Positions 1 through 5,287 of a DNA stretch of 6,118 nucleotides are shown one piece after another. The DNA lies in contig CAZDYP010000236.1 in the NCBI GenBank assembly GCA_964509505.1, positions 1 through 6,118 on the forward strand. Reading direction: 5' to 3'. How positions within the stretch are numbered: position 1 is the stretch's first letter; every line of letters begins with the position of its first letter. Source of the stretch: CAZDYP01 sp964509505 (lineage in GTDB: Bacteria; Chloroflexota; Anaerolineae; JACRMK01). Both the position numbers and the translations under genes were made by a program. The notes under the pieces were generated by a model. It was given only the letters and a program-made list of their open reading frames with translations. It did no database searches and had not been told where the DNA came from.

Positions 1-5
1 GCGCA

Positions 6-34
6 TGAACAAATTTGAACATTCGTGCTACAAT
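6..34 (+). promoter_or_regulatory. Weak candidate sigma-70-like promoter upstream of the NTase gene
   Basis: TGAACA (6-11, four of six matches to TTGACA) is separated by 17 nt from TACAAT (29-34, five of six matches to TATAAT). Spacing is ideal, but transcription would start near 41, leaving only about 10 nt before the GTG at 51 and placing the Shine-Dalgarno at the very 5' end. The genes upstream of the window are unknown, so this may be chance. Confidence 0.2.
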
Positions 35-41
35 AAGAGGC

Positions 42-45
42 GAGG
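42..45 (+). promoter_or_regulatory. Shine-Dalgarno GAGG deciding the GTG start at 51
   Basis: GAGG at 42-45 lies 5 nt before GTG 51, with a second AGAGG at 36-40. The longer in-frame reading from TTG 15 has no comparable site and would add 12 residues not expected in this family, so GTG 51 is preferred. Confidence 0.55.
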
Positions 46-50
46 ACACC

Positions 51-407
51 GTGAGCGAAACATTTGCTAACTATCTGCCCCATATTCGTCGCCGTCAACA
101 ATGGGAGCATCAGCGATGGCAAGCGCGTCGTGAGCGCGCGTGGGAGCGAGCACGGCGCGCTGCGGCTGTGTTGCGCACGCATGGCGCGAGTGAAGTCATC
201 GCGTTTGGCTCGCTGGTGGGGCAAGGTCTTTTTGATGAACACTCGGACATAGACCTTGCTACCTCAGGCATCCCCATCAAACAATTCTTTCGCGCCTGGG
301 CGGATGCGGCGGCGGTCGTGGGCGATTTTGAGTTGGACGTGGTGGACATGGCTGAATGCTCACCTGCATTGTTGGAGAAAATTCGCGCCGAAGGAGTGCC
401 ATTATGA
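51..407 (+). CDS. MntA-like minimal nucleotidyltransferase (probable antitoxin of an NTase/HEPN pair)
   Basis: 118-residue protein of the minimal nucleotidyltransferase (DNA polymerase beta-like) fold. The signature G-S at residues 53-54 is followed by D66-I-D68, matching the GSx(10)DxD metal- and nucleotide-binding motif; the third acidic residue is probably D96 in the strand E-L-D-V-V-D. An Arg/Trp-rich helical N-terminus (about 13-40) precedes the catalytic core. In characterised MntA/HepT pairs, the NTase neutralises the HEPN RNase by transferring AMP to a tyrosine near its active site. Here the gene overlaps the HepT-like gene by 4 nt (ATGA), which implies translational coupling and supports the same role. 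Start chosen at GTG 51 on its Shine-Dalgarno; TTG 15 is the alternative. Family assignment is firm from the motif; the AMPylation role is inferred from family and context. Confidence 0.85.
   Translation: MSETFANYLPHIRRRQQWEHQRWQARRERAWERARRAAAVLRTHGASEVIAFGSLVGQGLFDEHSDIDLATSGIPIKQFFRAWADAAAVVGDFELDVVDMAECSPALLEKIRAEGVPL
391..396 (+). promoter_or_regulatory. Shine-Dalgarno AAGGAG for the HepT-like gene, inside the NTase gene
   Basis: AAGGAG ends 7 nt before ATG 404, inside the last codons of the NTase gene. It fixes the start at 404 rather than the in-frame upstream ATG at 356, giving an ATGA overlap typical of coupled toxin-antitoxin genes. Confidence 0.75.
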
Positions 408-895
408 TTCCGCGCTATCGGCTCTTTAGCCAGCGCATCGCCAATGAGTTAGCCGACATTCGCCGCGCCGCAGACAAAGCGCAACAAGCGGCGCACCATG
501 CGAGTTTGGGCGGCGCTGATGAAACATTCTATCTCGATTCTACCGCGCTCAATCTGCATGCATTTTATAACGGCATTGAGCGGCTTTTCGAATGGTTGGC
601 GCGCGAATTAGACGATGCGCACCCACGCGGCTCGTCGTGGCACCGCGAGCTACTTGAACAAATGACGACTGAAGTGCCCGAGGTGCGCCCCGCCATCATC
701 AGCGTGGAAACGCACAAAGCTTTGGACGAGTACTTGCGCTTTCGTCATCTGGTAAGGAATCTCTATACGTGGGACTTCGTGCCTGCGCGCATTGCCGAAT
801 TGATCGCGCGATTGCCTGCCACGCTCCAATTGCTCGCAAATGATCTCGCGCGTTTTCGTCAATTCTTGGACACAGCGAGTCACGCCGACGAATAA
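404..895 (+). CDS. HepT-like HEPN-domain protein (probable toxin RNase partner of the NTase)
   Basis: 163-residue, all-helical protein. The block R112-F-R114-H-L-V-R-N119-L-Y121 fits the HEPN/HepT signature Rx4HxY with R114 and Y121 in place, but N119 stands where the RNase histidine is normally found. A helix around 47-69 (L-N-L-H-A-F-Y-N-G-I-E-R-L-F-E) resembles the N-terminal part of HepT-like domains. HEPN proteins of this type are ribonucleases, usually tRNA- or mRNA-directed, active as dimers; Y121 would be the expected AMP acceptor by analogy with HepT. The gene overlaps the NTase by 4 nt, and one base separates its TAA from the next ATG, so three genes form a tight operon. Because of the His-to-Asn change, active RNase, weakened RNase or a purely structural partner are all possible. 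Confidence 0.8.
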   Translation: MIPRYRLFSQRIANELADIRRAADKAQQAAHHASLGGADETFYLDSTALNLHAFYNGIERLFEWLARELDDAHPRGSSWHRELLEQMTTEVPEVRPAIISVETHKALDEYLRFRHLVRNLYTWDFVPARIAELIARLPATLQLLANDLARFRQFLDTASHADE

Positions 896-896
896 A

Positions 897-1886
897 ATGA
901 CTTTGATTTCCGTCGCCAACCTCCGCAAAGAATTTATCGTCTATAAGCATCGGCAAGGCATGGGCGGCGCGTTCCGCAATTTGTTCTCGCGCGAAGGGCG
1001 CGTCGTGAAGGCGGTGGATGGCGTGACGTTCAGCATCGCGCGCGGCGAGCTCATCGGTTACTTGGGGCCGAATGGCGCGGGCAAGTCCACGACGATCAAA
1101 ATGCTGACGGGTATCCTCGTGCCGACGAGCGGCGAACTGGTCGTGAATGGGCATGTGCCGTGGCGCGAGCGCAAAGCCTATGTCGCGCGCATCGGCGCAG
1201 TGTTTGGTCAACGCAACACGCTCTGGTGGGATTTGCCCGTCGTCGAATCGTTGGAATTGTTACGCCACATCTACAAGATTCCCGCGGAGCGCTATCGGCA
1301 AAACCTTGCTGCCTTTCGTCAGATTCTCAGTTTGGATGATTTCATTCATACGCCCGTGCGTTCGCTCTCATTGGGTCAGTTGATGCGCGCCAATCTCGCC
1401 GCCGCGTTGTTGCATGACCCTGATGTGCTGTTTCTGGATGAGCCGACGATTGGCTTGGATGTCGTCGCCAAAGAACGCATTCGCCAATTCATCCAGCACA
1501 TCAACCGCGAGCGTGGCACGACCATCATCCTGACCACGCACGACTTGTCGGATGTCGAGCGACTGTGCGAGCGCGTCTTGATGATTGACCATGGACAATT
1601 GTTGTTCGATGGCAAACTAGCAGAGCTGTTGCAACGCTTCGGCGGCGAGCGCGAATTGGTAGTGGACTTTGCGGAAGAGTATGCGGATGTATCAGTGGAC
1701 GAGGCGCGTGTCGCAGAACGTGATGGGCTTCGCGTGACGTATCGCTTCGCACGCGATACGATTAGCGCTTCAGATTTGATCGGACGTTTGTCAGCGCGCT
1801 ATCGCATCGCCGACCTGTCTGTACGCGAACCTGAGATCGAAGACACCGTGCGGCGTATCTATGAACAGCAACTTTTGAAACAGTGA
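897..1886 (+). CDS. ABC-2-type transporter ATP-binding protein (COG4586-like)
   Basis: 329-residue nucleotide-binding subunit of an ABC transporter. In order: N-terminal extension with a basic segment F-I-V-Y-K-H (13-18) and F-R-N-L-F-S-R-E (26-33), Walker A G-P-N-G-A-G-K-S-T (57-65), Q-loop Q105, variant signature L-S-L-G-Q (157-161), Walker B V-L-F-L-D-E (177-182), D-loop G-L-D (186-188), H-loop H215, and a C-terminal accessory domain after about 240. The extension, the W-W-D-L-P segment (110-114) and G-Q-L-M-R-A are typical of the uncharacterised COG4586 export ATPases, whose length also matches. ATG 897 follows the HEPN stop by one base; no good Shine-Dalgarno is visible, so stop-start coupling is likely. 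An extension to 840 would overlap the HEPN gene and is rejected. The two ABC-2 permeases that usually accompany this ATPase are absent downstream. Substrate unknown. Confidence 0.93.
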   Translation: MTLISVANLRKEFIVYKHRQGMGGAFRNLFSREGRVVKAVDGVTFSIARGELIGYLGPNGAGKSTTIKMLTGILVPTSGELVVNGHVPWRERKAYVARIGAVFGQRNTLWWDLPVVESLELLRHIYKIPAERYRQNLAAFRQILSLDDFIHTPVRSLSLGQLMRANLAAALLHDPDVLFLDEPTIGLDVVAKERIRQFIQHINRERGTTIILTTHDLSDVERLCERVLMIDHGQLLFDGKLAELLQRFGGERELVVDFAEEYADVSVDEARVAERDGLRVTYRFARDTISASDLIGRLSARYRIADLSVREPEIEDTVRRIYEQQLLKQ

Positions 1887-1896
1887 GACGACCTAC

Positions 1897-1938
1897 ACTG
1901 TTCACTGATAACTGTTCACTGATAACTATTGACTGTCT
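1897..1938 (+). repeat. Six degenerate 7-bp repeats, consensus ACTGNNN
   Basis: Consecutive heptamers read ACTGTTC, ACTGATA, ACTGTTC, ACTGATA, ACTATTG, ACTGTCT; the first two form a 14-bp unit repeated exactly. They fill the spacer between the ABC ATPase and the cupin start. Similar heptamer arrays (STRR-like) occur between genes in cyanobacteria and Chloroflexota. A related cluster in the opposite orientation follows the cupin gene. Confidence 0.8.
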
Positions 1939-1957
1939 TATGTTGAGAAAGGTTTTC

Positions 1958-2284
1958 ATGGACGCATTTGAAATTGCCGATTTGATGCAACAACGCAACC
2001 AATCGAACAAACTTTATCTTGAATTCCTGCGCGTGCCAGCGTTGAGCTGTGGTCTCTATGCGTTGCCTGCGGGCGGCGCGGATCCGCAAAAGCCACACAG
2101 CGAAGACGAAGTATATTACGTCGTGAGCGGGCGCGCGCAGCTTACTGTGGGCGACGAGGTGCGCCCCGTACAAGCAGGCAGTATCGTCTATGTGAAAGCG
2201 CACGCGCCACATCGCTTTCACGACATCACGGAGGACATGCAAATACTGGTGTTCTTCGCGCCAGCGGAATACAGTAAACAGTAG
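1958..2284 (+). CDS. Small single-domain cupin protein
   Basis: 108-residue protein that is essentially one cupin beta-barrel. Cupin motif 1 is visible as P-H47-S-E49-D-E51-V-Y-Y-V-V-S-G58, and motif 2 as G74 through A-P-H85-R-F-H88. H47, E51 (or E49) and H85 are the likely metal ligands. Such small cupins may be metal-dependent enzymes, sugar or ligand binders, or stress proteins; the sequence gives no substrate. ATG 1958 was chosen because AGAAAGG (1946-1952) ends 5 nt upstream and the cupin alignment begins right there; extension to GTG 1883 would translate the heptamer repeats and is unlikely. No signal peptide, so cytoplasmic. It sits between two heptamer clusters and has no obvious functional link to its neighbours. 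Confidence 0.88.
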   Translation: MDAFEIADLMQQRNQSNKLYLEFLRVPALSCGLYALPAGGADPQKPHSEDEVYYVVSGRAQLTVGDEVRPVQAGSIVYVKAHAPHRFHDITEDMQILVFFAPAEYSKQ

Positions 2285-2305
2285 TCAGTGGTCAGTAGCC
2301 AGCTA
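2271..2305 (-). repeat. Five degenerate 7-bp repeats, inverted relative to the 1897 cluster
   Basis: On the + strand the heptamers are ACAGTAA, ACAGTAG, TCAGTGG, TCAGTAG, CCAGCTA (consensus NCAGTNN), the complement of the ACTG type upstream of the cupin gene. The array overlaps the last codons and stop of the cupin gene, so the cupin C-terminus (about its last five residues) is encoded by repeat DNA. Confidence 0.7.
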
Positions 2306-2341
2306 GAACGTCGGCGGGCTACTGCCCCTGGCGACTGGCGA
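2293..2341 (+). repeat. Intergenic inverted repeat plus a 7-bp direct repeat before the SRAP gene
   Basis: CAGTAGCC (2293-2300) is the reverse complement of GGCTACTG (2317-2324), giving an 8-bp stem with a 16-nt loop. It is followed by two copies of CTGGCGA (2328-2341). There is no T-run, so it is not a clear intrinsic terminator; it looks like the folded end of the heptamer array just upstream of the SRAP ribosome binding site. Confidence 0.55.
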
Positions 2342-2346
2342 CTTAT

Positions 2347-2351
2347 GGAGG
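2347..2351 (+). promoter_or_regulatory. Shine-Dalgarno GGAGG deciding the SRAP start
   Basis: GGAGG ends 5 nt before ATG 2357. This fixes the start so that cysteine is residue 2, as SRAP chemistry requires, and excludes the longer in-frame readings from 2288 or 2345. Confidence 0.9.
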
Positions 2352-2356
2352 TTGTT

Positions 2357-3000
2357 ATGTGTGGTCGTTTTGCGCGCACAGCGGATGTGGAAGAAATTCA
2401 ACAAGCATTCGCTGTGACCGTCATCGAATCCAAACCAGCAATCAGCTACAACGTCGCGCCGACGCAACCCGTCGCCGTCGTCGTGCAATATGAAGGGCAG
2501 AATGTGCTGACGCAGATGGTATGGGGCTTGATTCCTGTGTGGGCGAAAGAGGTGAGCATCGGCGCAAAGATGATCAATGCGCGCGCCGAGACGCTCGCGG
2601 AAAAAGCGTCGTTCAAGCGTCCGCTCAAGCATCAGCGTTGCCTGGTCGTCGCCAATGGGTTTTACGAGTGGCAAAAAGTCGGCGCGCAGAAGACGCCGCT
2701 GTACATTCAGCTCAAATCCGACGAGCCGTTCGGTCTCGCGGGCTTGTATGATCGTTGGACTTCGCCCGAGGGTTTAACCATTACCTCTTGCGCCATTATC
2801 ACGACGACGCCGAACAAAATGATGGAGCCGATTCACGACCGTATGCCCGTCATCTTGCCGCCGAACAAATACGCAACGTGGCTCGACCCCACCAATCAGA
2901 ACTTAGAAGCGTTGACGAAACTCCTGCAACCGTATCCTGCGACGAAGATGAAGGCGTATGCCGTCTCAACGCTTGTCAATTCGCCGCGCAACAATACGCG
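2357..3000 (+). CDS. SRAP-domain protein (YedK/HMCES family), 3' end lost in gap
   Basis: SRAP proteins form a stable thiazolidine crosslink between their N-terminal cysteine and abasic sites in single-stranded DNA, protecting them during replication or SOS repair. All key positions are present: C2 exposed after Met removal (M-C-G-R-F), N74 in M-I-N-A-R-A-E-T, E104 in G-F-Y-E-W, and H160 in I-H-D-R-M-P. W56-G-L-I-P-x-W62 is the usual core motif. The 214 complete codons reach V-S-T-L-V-N-S-P-R-N-N, which lies near the end of the family, so only a few to perhaps twenty residues are missing in the gap. The frame happens to stay open through the 100 N into the next gene, but this does not indicate a fusion, because the SIR2-like gene has its own start and ribosome site. 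Family call is firm; the repair role is from established family biochemistry. Confidence 0.94.
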
Positions 3001-3100
3001 NNNNNNNNNNNNNNNNNNNNNNNNNNNNNNNNNNNNNNNNNNNNNNNNNNNNNNNNNNNNNNNNNNNNNNNNNNNNNNNNNNNNNNNNNNNNNNNNNNNN
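3001..3100. other. Assembly gap, 100 N
   Basis: Exactly 100 N, the conventional placeholder for unknown length. It hides the SRAP C-terminus and stop, and any gene or promoter between SRAP and the SIR2-like gene. Confidence 0.99.
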
Positions 3101-3111
3101 GTCCTACCAAT

Positions 3112-3116
3112 GGAGG
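3112..3116 (+). promoter_or_regulatory. Shine-Dalgarno GGAGG deciding the SIR2-like start
   Basis: GGAGG precedes ATG 3125 by 8 nt. The in-frame ATG at 3110 overlaps this site and would need a ribosome site in or beside the gap; 3125 also places the start just before the first SIR2 strand. Confidence 0.7.
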
Positions 3117-3124
3117 ACAACCGA

Positions 3125-4396
3125 ATGATTCCAACAGAGTTGTTGGAGCAATTGCAAAAAGGTGAGGTCGTGTTGTTTTGTGGCGCTGGTCTGTCGGCAT
3201 TGAGCGGGTTGCCAGACCAGCGCACACTGGCGCGCGAATTGGCTCAACGCGCTGACCTACATGACATGACCGACAAGAGTTTGCCTGAAGTCGCGCAAGT
3301 CTATGCCATGCAGCGCGGACAGCAAAGCCTCATCGCGTATGTGACTGAGCGTATTGACCAGCCACACTATCAGCCTTCGCAGGCGCACGAGCTGATTGCC
3401 GCGCTGCCCTGCCAAACGATTGTTGCCACCCAATGGGACAATTTGCAGGAGCGCGCCTTGGAACGCGCAGGCAAAGCGTATCACAAAGTCGTCCGCGATA
3501 TAGACTTGTCCTTTCGAGCTGAGCGCCGTGTGTTGCTCGTAAAGTTACACGGCTCCATCGAGCAAAAAGATTCGCTTGTCATCACGGGCGATGCCTATTA
3601 CCAACTGAGCGAACGGTTGCCCTTGACGTTCAAATTACTTCAAAGCTATCTGGCCACCCAGACCGTGTTGTTCATCGGCTTTCAATTGGACGACAACCAT
3701 TTCAAGCAATTATTTTTGGAAGTGGAACGTGGCTTGCAAGGACTCATGCGCCGCGCGTATGCTGCGCAAGCGAGTCTATCAGCCGATGCCACGACCTATT
3801 GGCAACAACACCATGTTGCAATCGTCGCCGCCGACAGCGCCGAGTTTTTAGCAGTGTTACAATCTTCGCTAGCGTCAATGCCATCTTCATCAACCACGAC
3901 ACAAGCCTCTGTCGCTGTCACACCGTCTCCGCCACTACACCAGCTAGATGCGAAGCTCGATGCGCTGTTGAGCGAGCAACGTGGTTTGCGCGATGATCTG
4001 TCACATTTACGGCAAGCATTGTTAGGGCGTTATACTGACAGCGAGCGCGCCATCGTCGCCGCTATCGCCGAGCAACTCAACCAAGCGCAGATGGACACGG
4101 TGCAAGCGGTGATGGTTGCGCTTGACCGTCAGCAAATTTCCAAAGCAGAGACGCAACAGCTGTTGGAGGCGACGCGCACATTGATTGCAATGTTGTCGAA
4201 ACAACAACGCATCGCGCCGCAGCAGAGGGAAATCGCCGAGGCGCTGGAAACACCCGAATTGGAAACGACTCACAAATTGCGATTGACCGTGCCGTTGATT
4301 CCCTTGTTACTCGACTATGAAGGCGAACTTGAACTGAGCAGCGAGATTAATTTGCGAGCCGTGTGGCAACAGCTGGTGGCGAAGATCAAGAAATAA
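3125..4396 (+). CDS. SIR2-like (SIR2_2-type) protein with coiled coil and effector-associated-type C-terminus
   Basis: 423-residue protein. Residues about 1-245 form a SIR2-like Rossmann domain: E-V-V-L-F-C-G20-A-G-L-S24 (NAD phosphate loop), A-T-Q103-W-D105-N-L (position of the TTNxD motif), K-L-H142-G-S-I (catalytic histidine), and F-I-G185-F-Q-L-D-D. A Ser/Thr/Pro-rich linker (about 247-272) leads to a heptad-like helix (274-300), then a helical region, and ends in a hydrophobic segment K384-L-R-L-T-V-P-L-I-P followed by Y-E-G-E-L-E-L. That tail resembles C-termini I associate with effector-associated proteins of Chloroflexota and cyanobacteria, where it may mediate recruitment. Relatives such as ThsA and DSR proteins deplete NAD+ during phage infection; that role is inferred here. 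Oddity: the usual NAD-pocket Asn is Gln (Q103) and the preceding Thr is Ala, so activity cannot be assumed. No membrane segment; cytoplasmic. Confidence 0.85.
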   Translation: MIPTELLEQLQKGEVVLFCGAGLSALSGLPDQRTLARELAQRADLHDMTDKSLPEVAQVYAMQRGQQSLIAYVTERIDQPHYQPSQAHELIAALPCQTIVATQWDNLQERALERAGKAYHKVVRDIDLSFRAERRVLLVKLHGSIEQKDSLVITGDAYYQLSERLPLTFKLLQSYLATQTVLFIGFQLDDNHFKQLFLEVERGLQGLMRRAYAAQASLSADATTYWQQHHVAIVAADSAEFLAVLQSSLASMPSSSTTTQASVAVTPSPPLHQLDAKLDALLSEQRGLRDDLSHLRQALLGRYTDSERAIVAAIAEQLNQAQMDTVQAVMVALDRQQISKAETQQLLEATRTLIAMLSKQQRIAPQQREIAEALETPELETTHKLRLTVPLIPLLLDYEGELELSSEINLRAVWQQLVAKIKK

Positions 4397-4420
4397 CCTC
4401 CACTACAAGACGCCTGTGTG

Positions 4421-4585
4421 GTCAGTCGGATTGGCAATTCGACCTCCATCAGCGTCAGTCGGATTGGCAATCCGACCTCCATCGTGGTCAGTCGGATTGG
4501 CAATGCGACCTACACCAATGTCAGTCGGATTGGCAATGCGACCTACACCAATGTCAGTCGGATTGGCAATCCGACCTACATCAGA
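4421..4585. repeat. Five 33-bp tandem repeats, each with a 19-bp palindrome
   Basis: Units begin at 4421, 4454, 4487, 4520 and 4553 with an exact 33-bp period. The first 18 bases of every unit are identical. Units 3 and 4 are identical throughout. Positions 5-23 of each unit form an inverted repeat, GTCGGATTG-G-CAATCCGAC: perfect in units 2 and 5, one mismatch in units 1 (T), 3 and 4 (G). The array fills most of the 203-nt spacer between the SIR2-like and kinase genes. Because 33 is a multiple of three, the array is open in all three + frames, but none shows a convincing gene. Possible roles are RNA hairpins acting as a transcription barrier or stabiliser, protein-binding sites, or a REP-like repeat family. 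Confidence 0.95.
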
Positions 4586-4599
4586 CTAGACTGTAATGT

Positions 4600-5286
4600 A
4601 TGTCCTCATCATCCGACGCCGAAACGCTCGCGCGTCGTAACCGCGAGCTCTCCATCCTCAATGCCATCGCGGAAGCGTTGAACCGCGAAGTGGATTTGTC
4701 GCGCGCCTTGCGTGTGGCNNNNNNNNNNNNNNNNNNNNNNNNNNNNNNNNNNNNNNNNNNNNNNNNNNNNNNNNNNNNNNNNNNNNNNNNNNNNNNNNNN
4801 NNNNNNNNNNNNNNNNNNGCGCTGACGCTCACGCGCGCGAATCTCGAAGAAGCGCGTCGCTCGGTGTTGGATTTGCGCGCCGCGCCGCTTGAAGGTCGCA
4901 CGCTCGGCGAGGCGTTGCAAGCGTTGGCGCGCGAATGGTCGGCGCAATGGAATCTGCCGACGGAATGTGTCATCGTCGGCGACCCACGTCCATTACCCGT
5001 GCGTATCGAGGTCGGACTGTATCGCATCGCGCAAGAAGCGTTGACCAATGTCGTGCGTCACGCCCAGGCGAAACGTCTCACGGTGAAACTGTTGCTATCG
5101 CCTGAACAAGTGGCGTTGCATGTGGAAGATGATGGGCGCGGCTTCGAGCCAACTCAAATTCCCAAAGGACGCTTCGGTTTGATTGGCTTGAGCGAGCGCG
5201 CGAAGCTGCTAGGCGGACATTTGCGCGTGCGGAGCAGCGTTGGGGCGGGGACGTGGTTGGAAGTGGTGGTGCCATTGGAGGCATAG
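4600..5286 (+). CDS. NarL-family sensor histidine kinase (HisKA_3/HATPase_c), interrupted by gap
   Basis: Cytoplasmic-looking sensor kinase. About 39 residues before the gap (A-R-R-N-R-E-L-S-I-L-N-A-I-A-E-A) resemble the helix that leads into a GAF sensor domain. After the gap, A-R-R-S-V-L-D-L-R-A-A-P-L is the second dimerisation helix of HisKA_3; then HATPase_c with N-box E-A-L-T-N-V-V-R-H-A (5035-5064), G1 D-D-G-R-G-F (within 5125-5145) and G2 G-L-I-G-L-S-E-R-A (from 5176). The H-box with the phospho-accepting histidine and any full GAF domain are missing, so the true gap is probably much longer than 100 nt and the displayed 228-residue length is not real. ATG 4600 has no evident Shine-Dalgarno. 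The stop lies 1 nt before the response regulator start, so they are a cognate pair. Signal unknown. Confidence 0.9.
   Translation: MSSSSDAETLARRNRELSILNAIAEALNREVDLSRALRVXXXXXXXXXXXXXXXXXXXXXXXXXXXXXXXXXXALTLTRANLEEARRSVLDLRAAPLEGRTLGEALQALAREWSAQWNLPTECVIVGDPRPLPVRIEVGLYRIAQEALTNVVRHAQAKRLTVKLLLSPEQVALHVEDDGRGFEPTQIPKGRFGLIGLSERAKLLGGHLRVRSSVGAGTWLEVVVPLEA
4719..4818. other. Assembly gap, 100 N, inside the kinase gene
   Basis: Placeholder of exactly 100 N. It removes the central part of the kinase, including the H-box. That the frame continues across it is a one-in-three coincidence and does not prove the two halves belong to one gene, although both match the same kinase architecture. Confidence 0.99.
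5277..5281 (+). promoter_or_regulatory. Shine-Dalgarno GGAGG for the response regulator, inside the kinase gene
   Basis: GGAGG overlaps the last kinase codons and ends 6 nt before ATG 5288, indicating translational coupling of kinase and regulator. It rules out the in-frame reading from 5240. Confidence 0.85.
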
Positions 5287-5287
5287 T

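Noticed and set aside
15..50. Longer NTase reading from TTG 15
   Set aside because: No ribosome site before TTG 15, and it overlaps the candidate promoter; GAGG at 42-45 supports GTG 51.
699..1211. 170-codon minus-strand open frame opposite the HEPN and ABC genes
   Set aside because: It spans the junction of two well-supported + strand genes and shows no recognisable domain; Arg/Ala/His-rich composition is typical of antisense shadows.
1929..1957. TTGACT at 1929-1934 as a -35 box for the cupin gene
   Set aside because: It is part of the heptamer array, and the correctly spaced -10 position falls on the ribosome site without a TATAAT-like sequence.
2288..4396. One 702-codon frame joining SRAP and SIR2-like proteins
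   Set aside because: It runs through 100 N of unknown length. Each half is a complete-looking family with its own GGAGG and ATG, so a fusion is not supported.
4421..4585. CRISPR array
   Set aside because: The period is 33 bp in total, with units similar over nearly their full length and no unique spacers of 30 or more bases.
4418..4681. Open frames across the 33-bp repeats coding for 11-residue repeats (V-S-R-I-G-N type or Q-S-D-W-Q type)
   Set aside because: All three + frames are open because 33 is divisible by three and the repeat lacks stops. No ribosome site or recognisable flanking protein sequence is present, and they run into the kinase gene in another frame.
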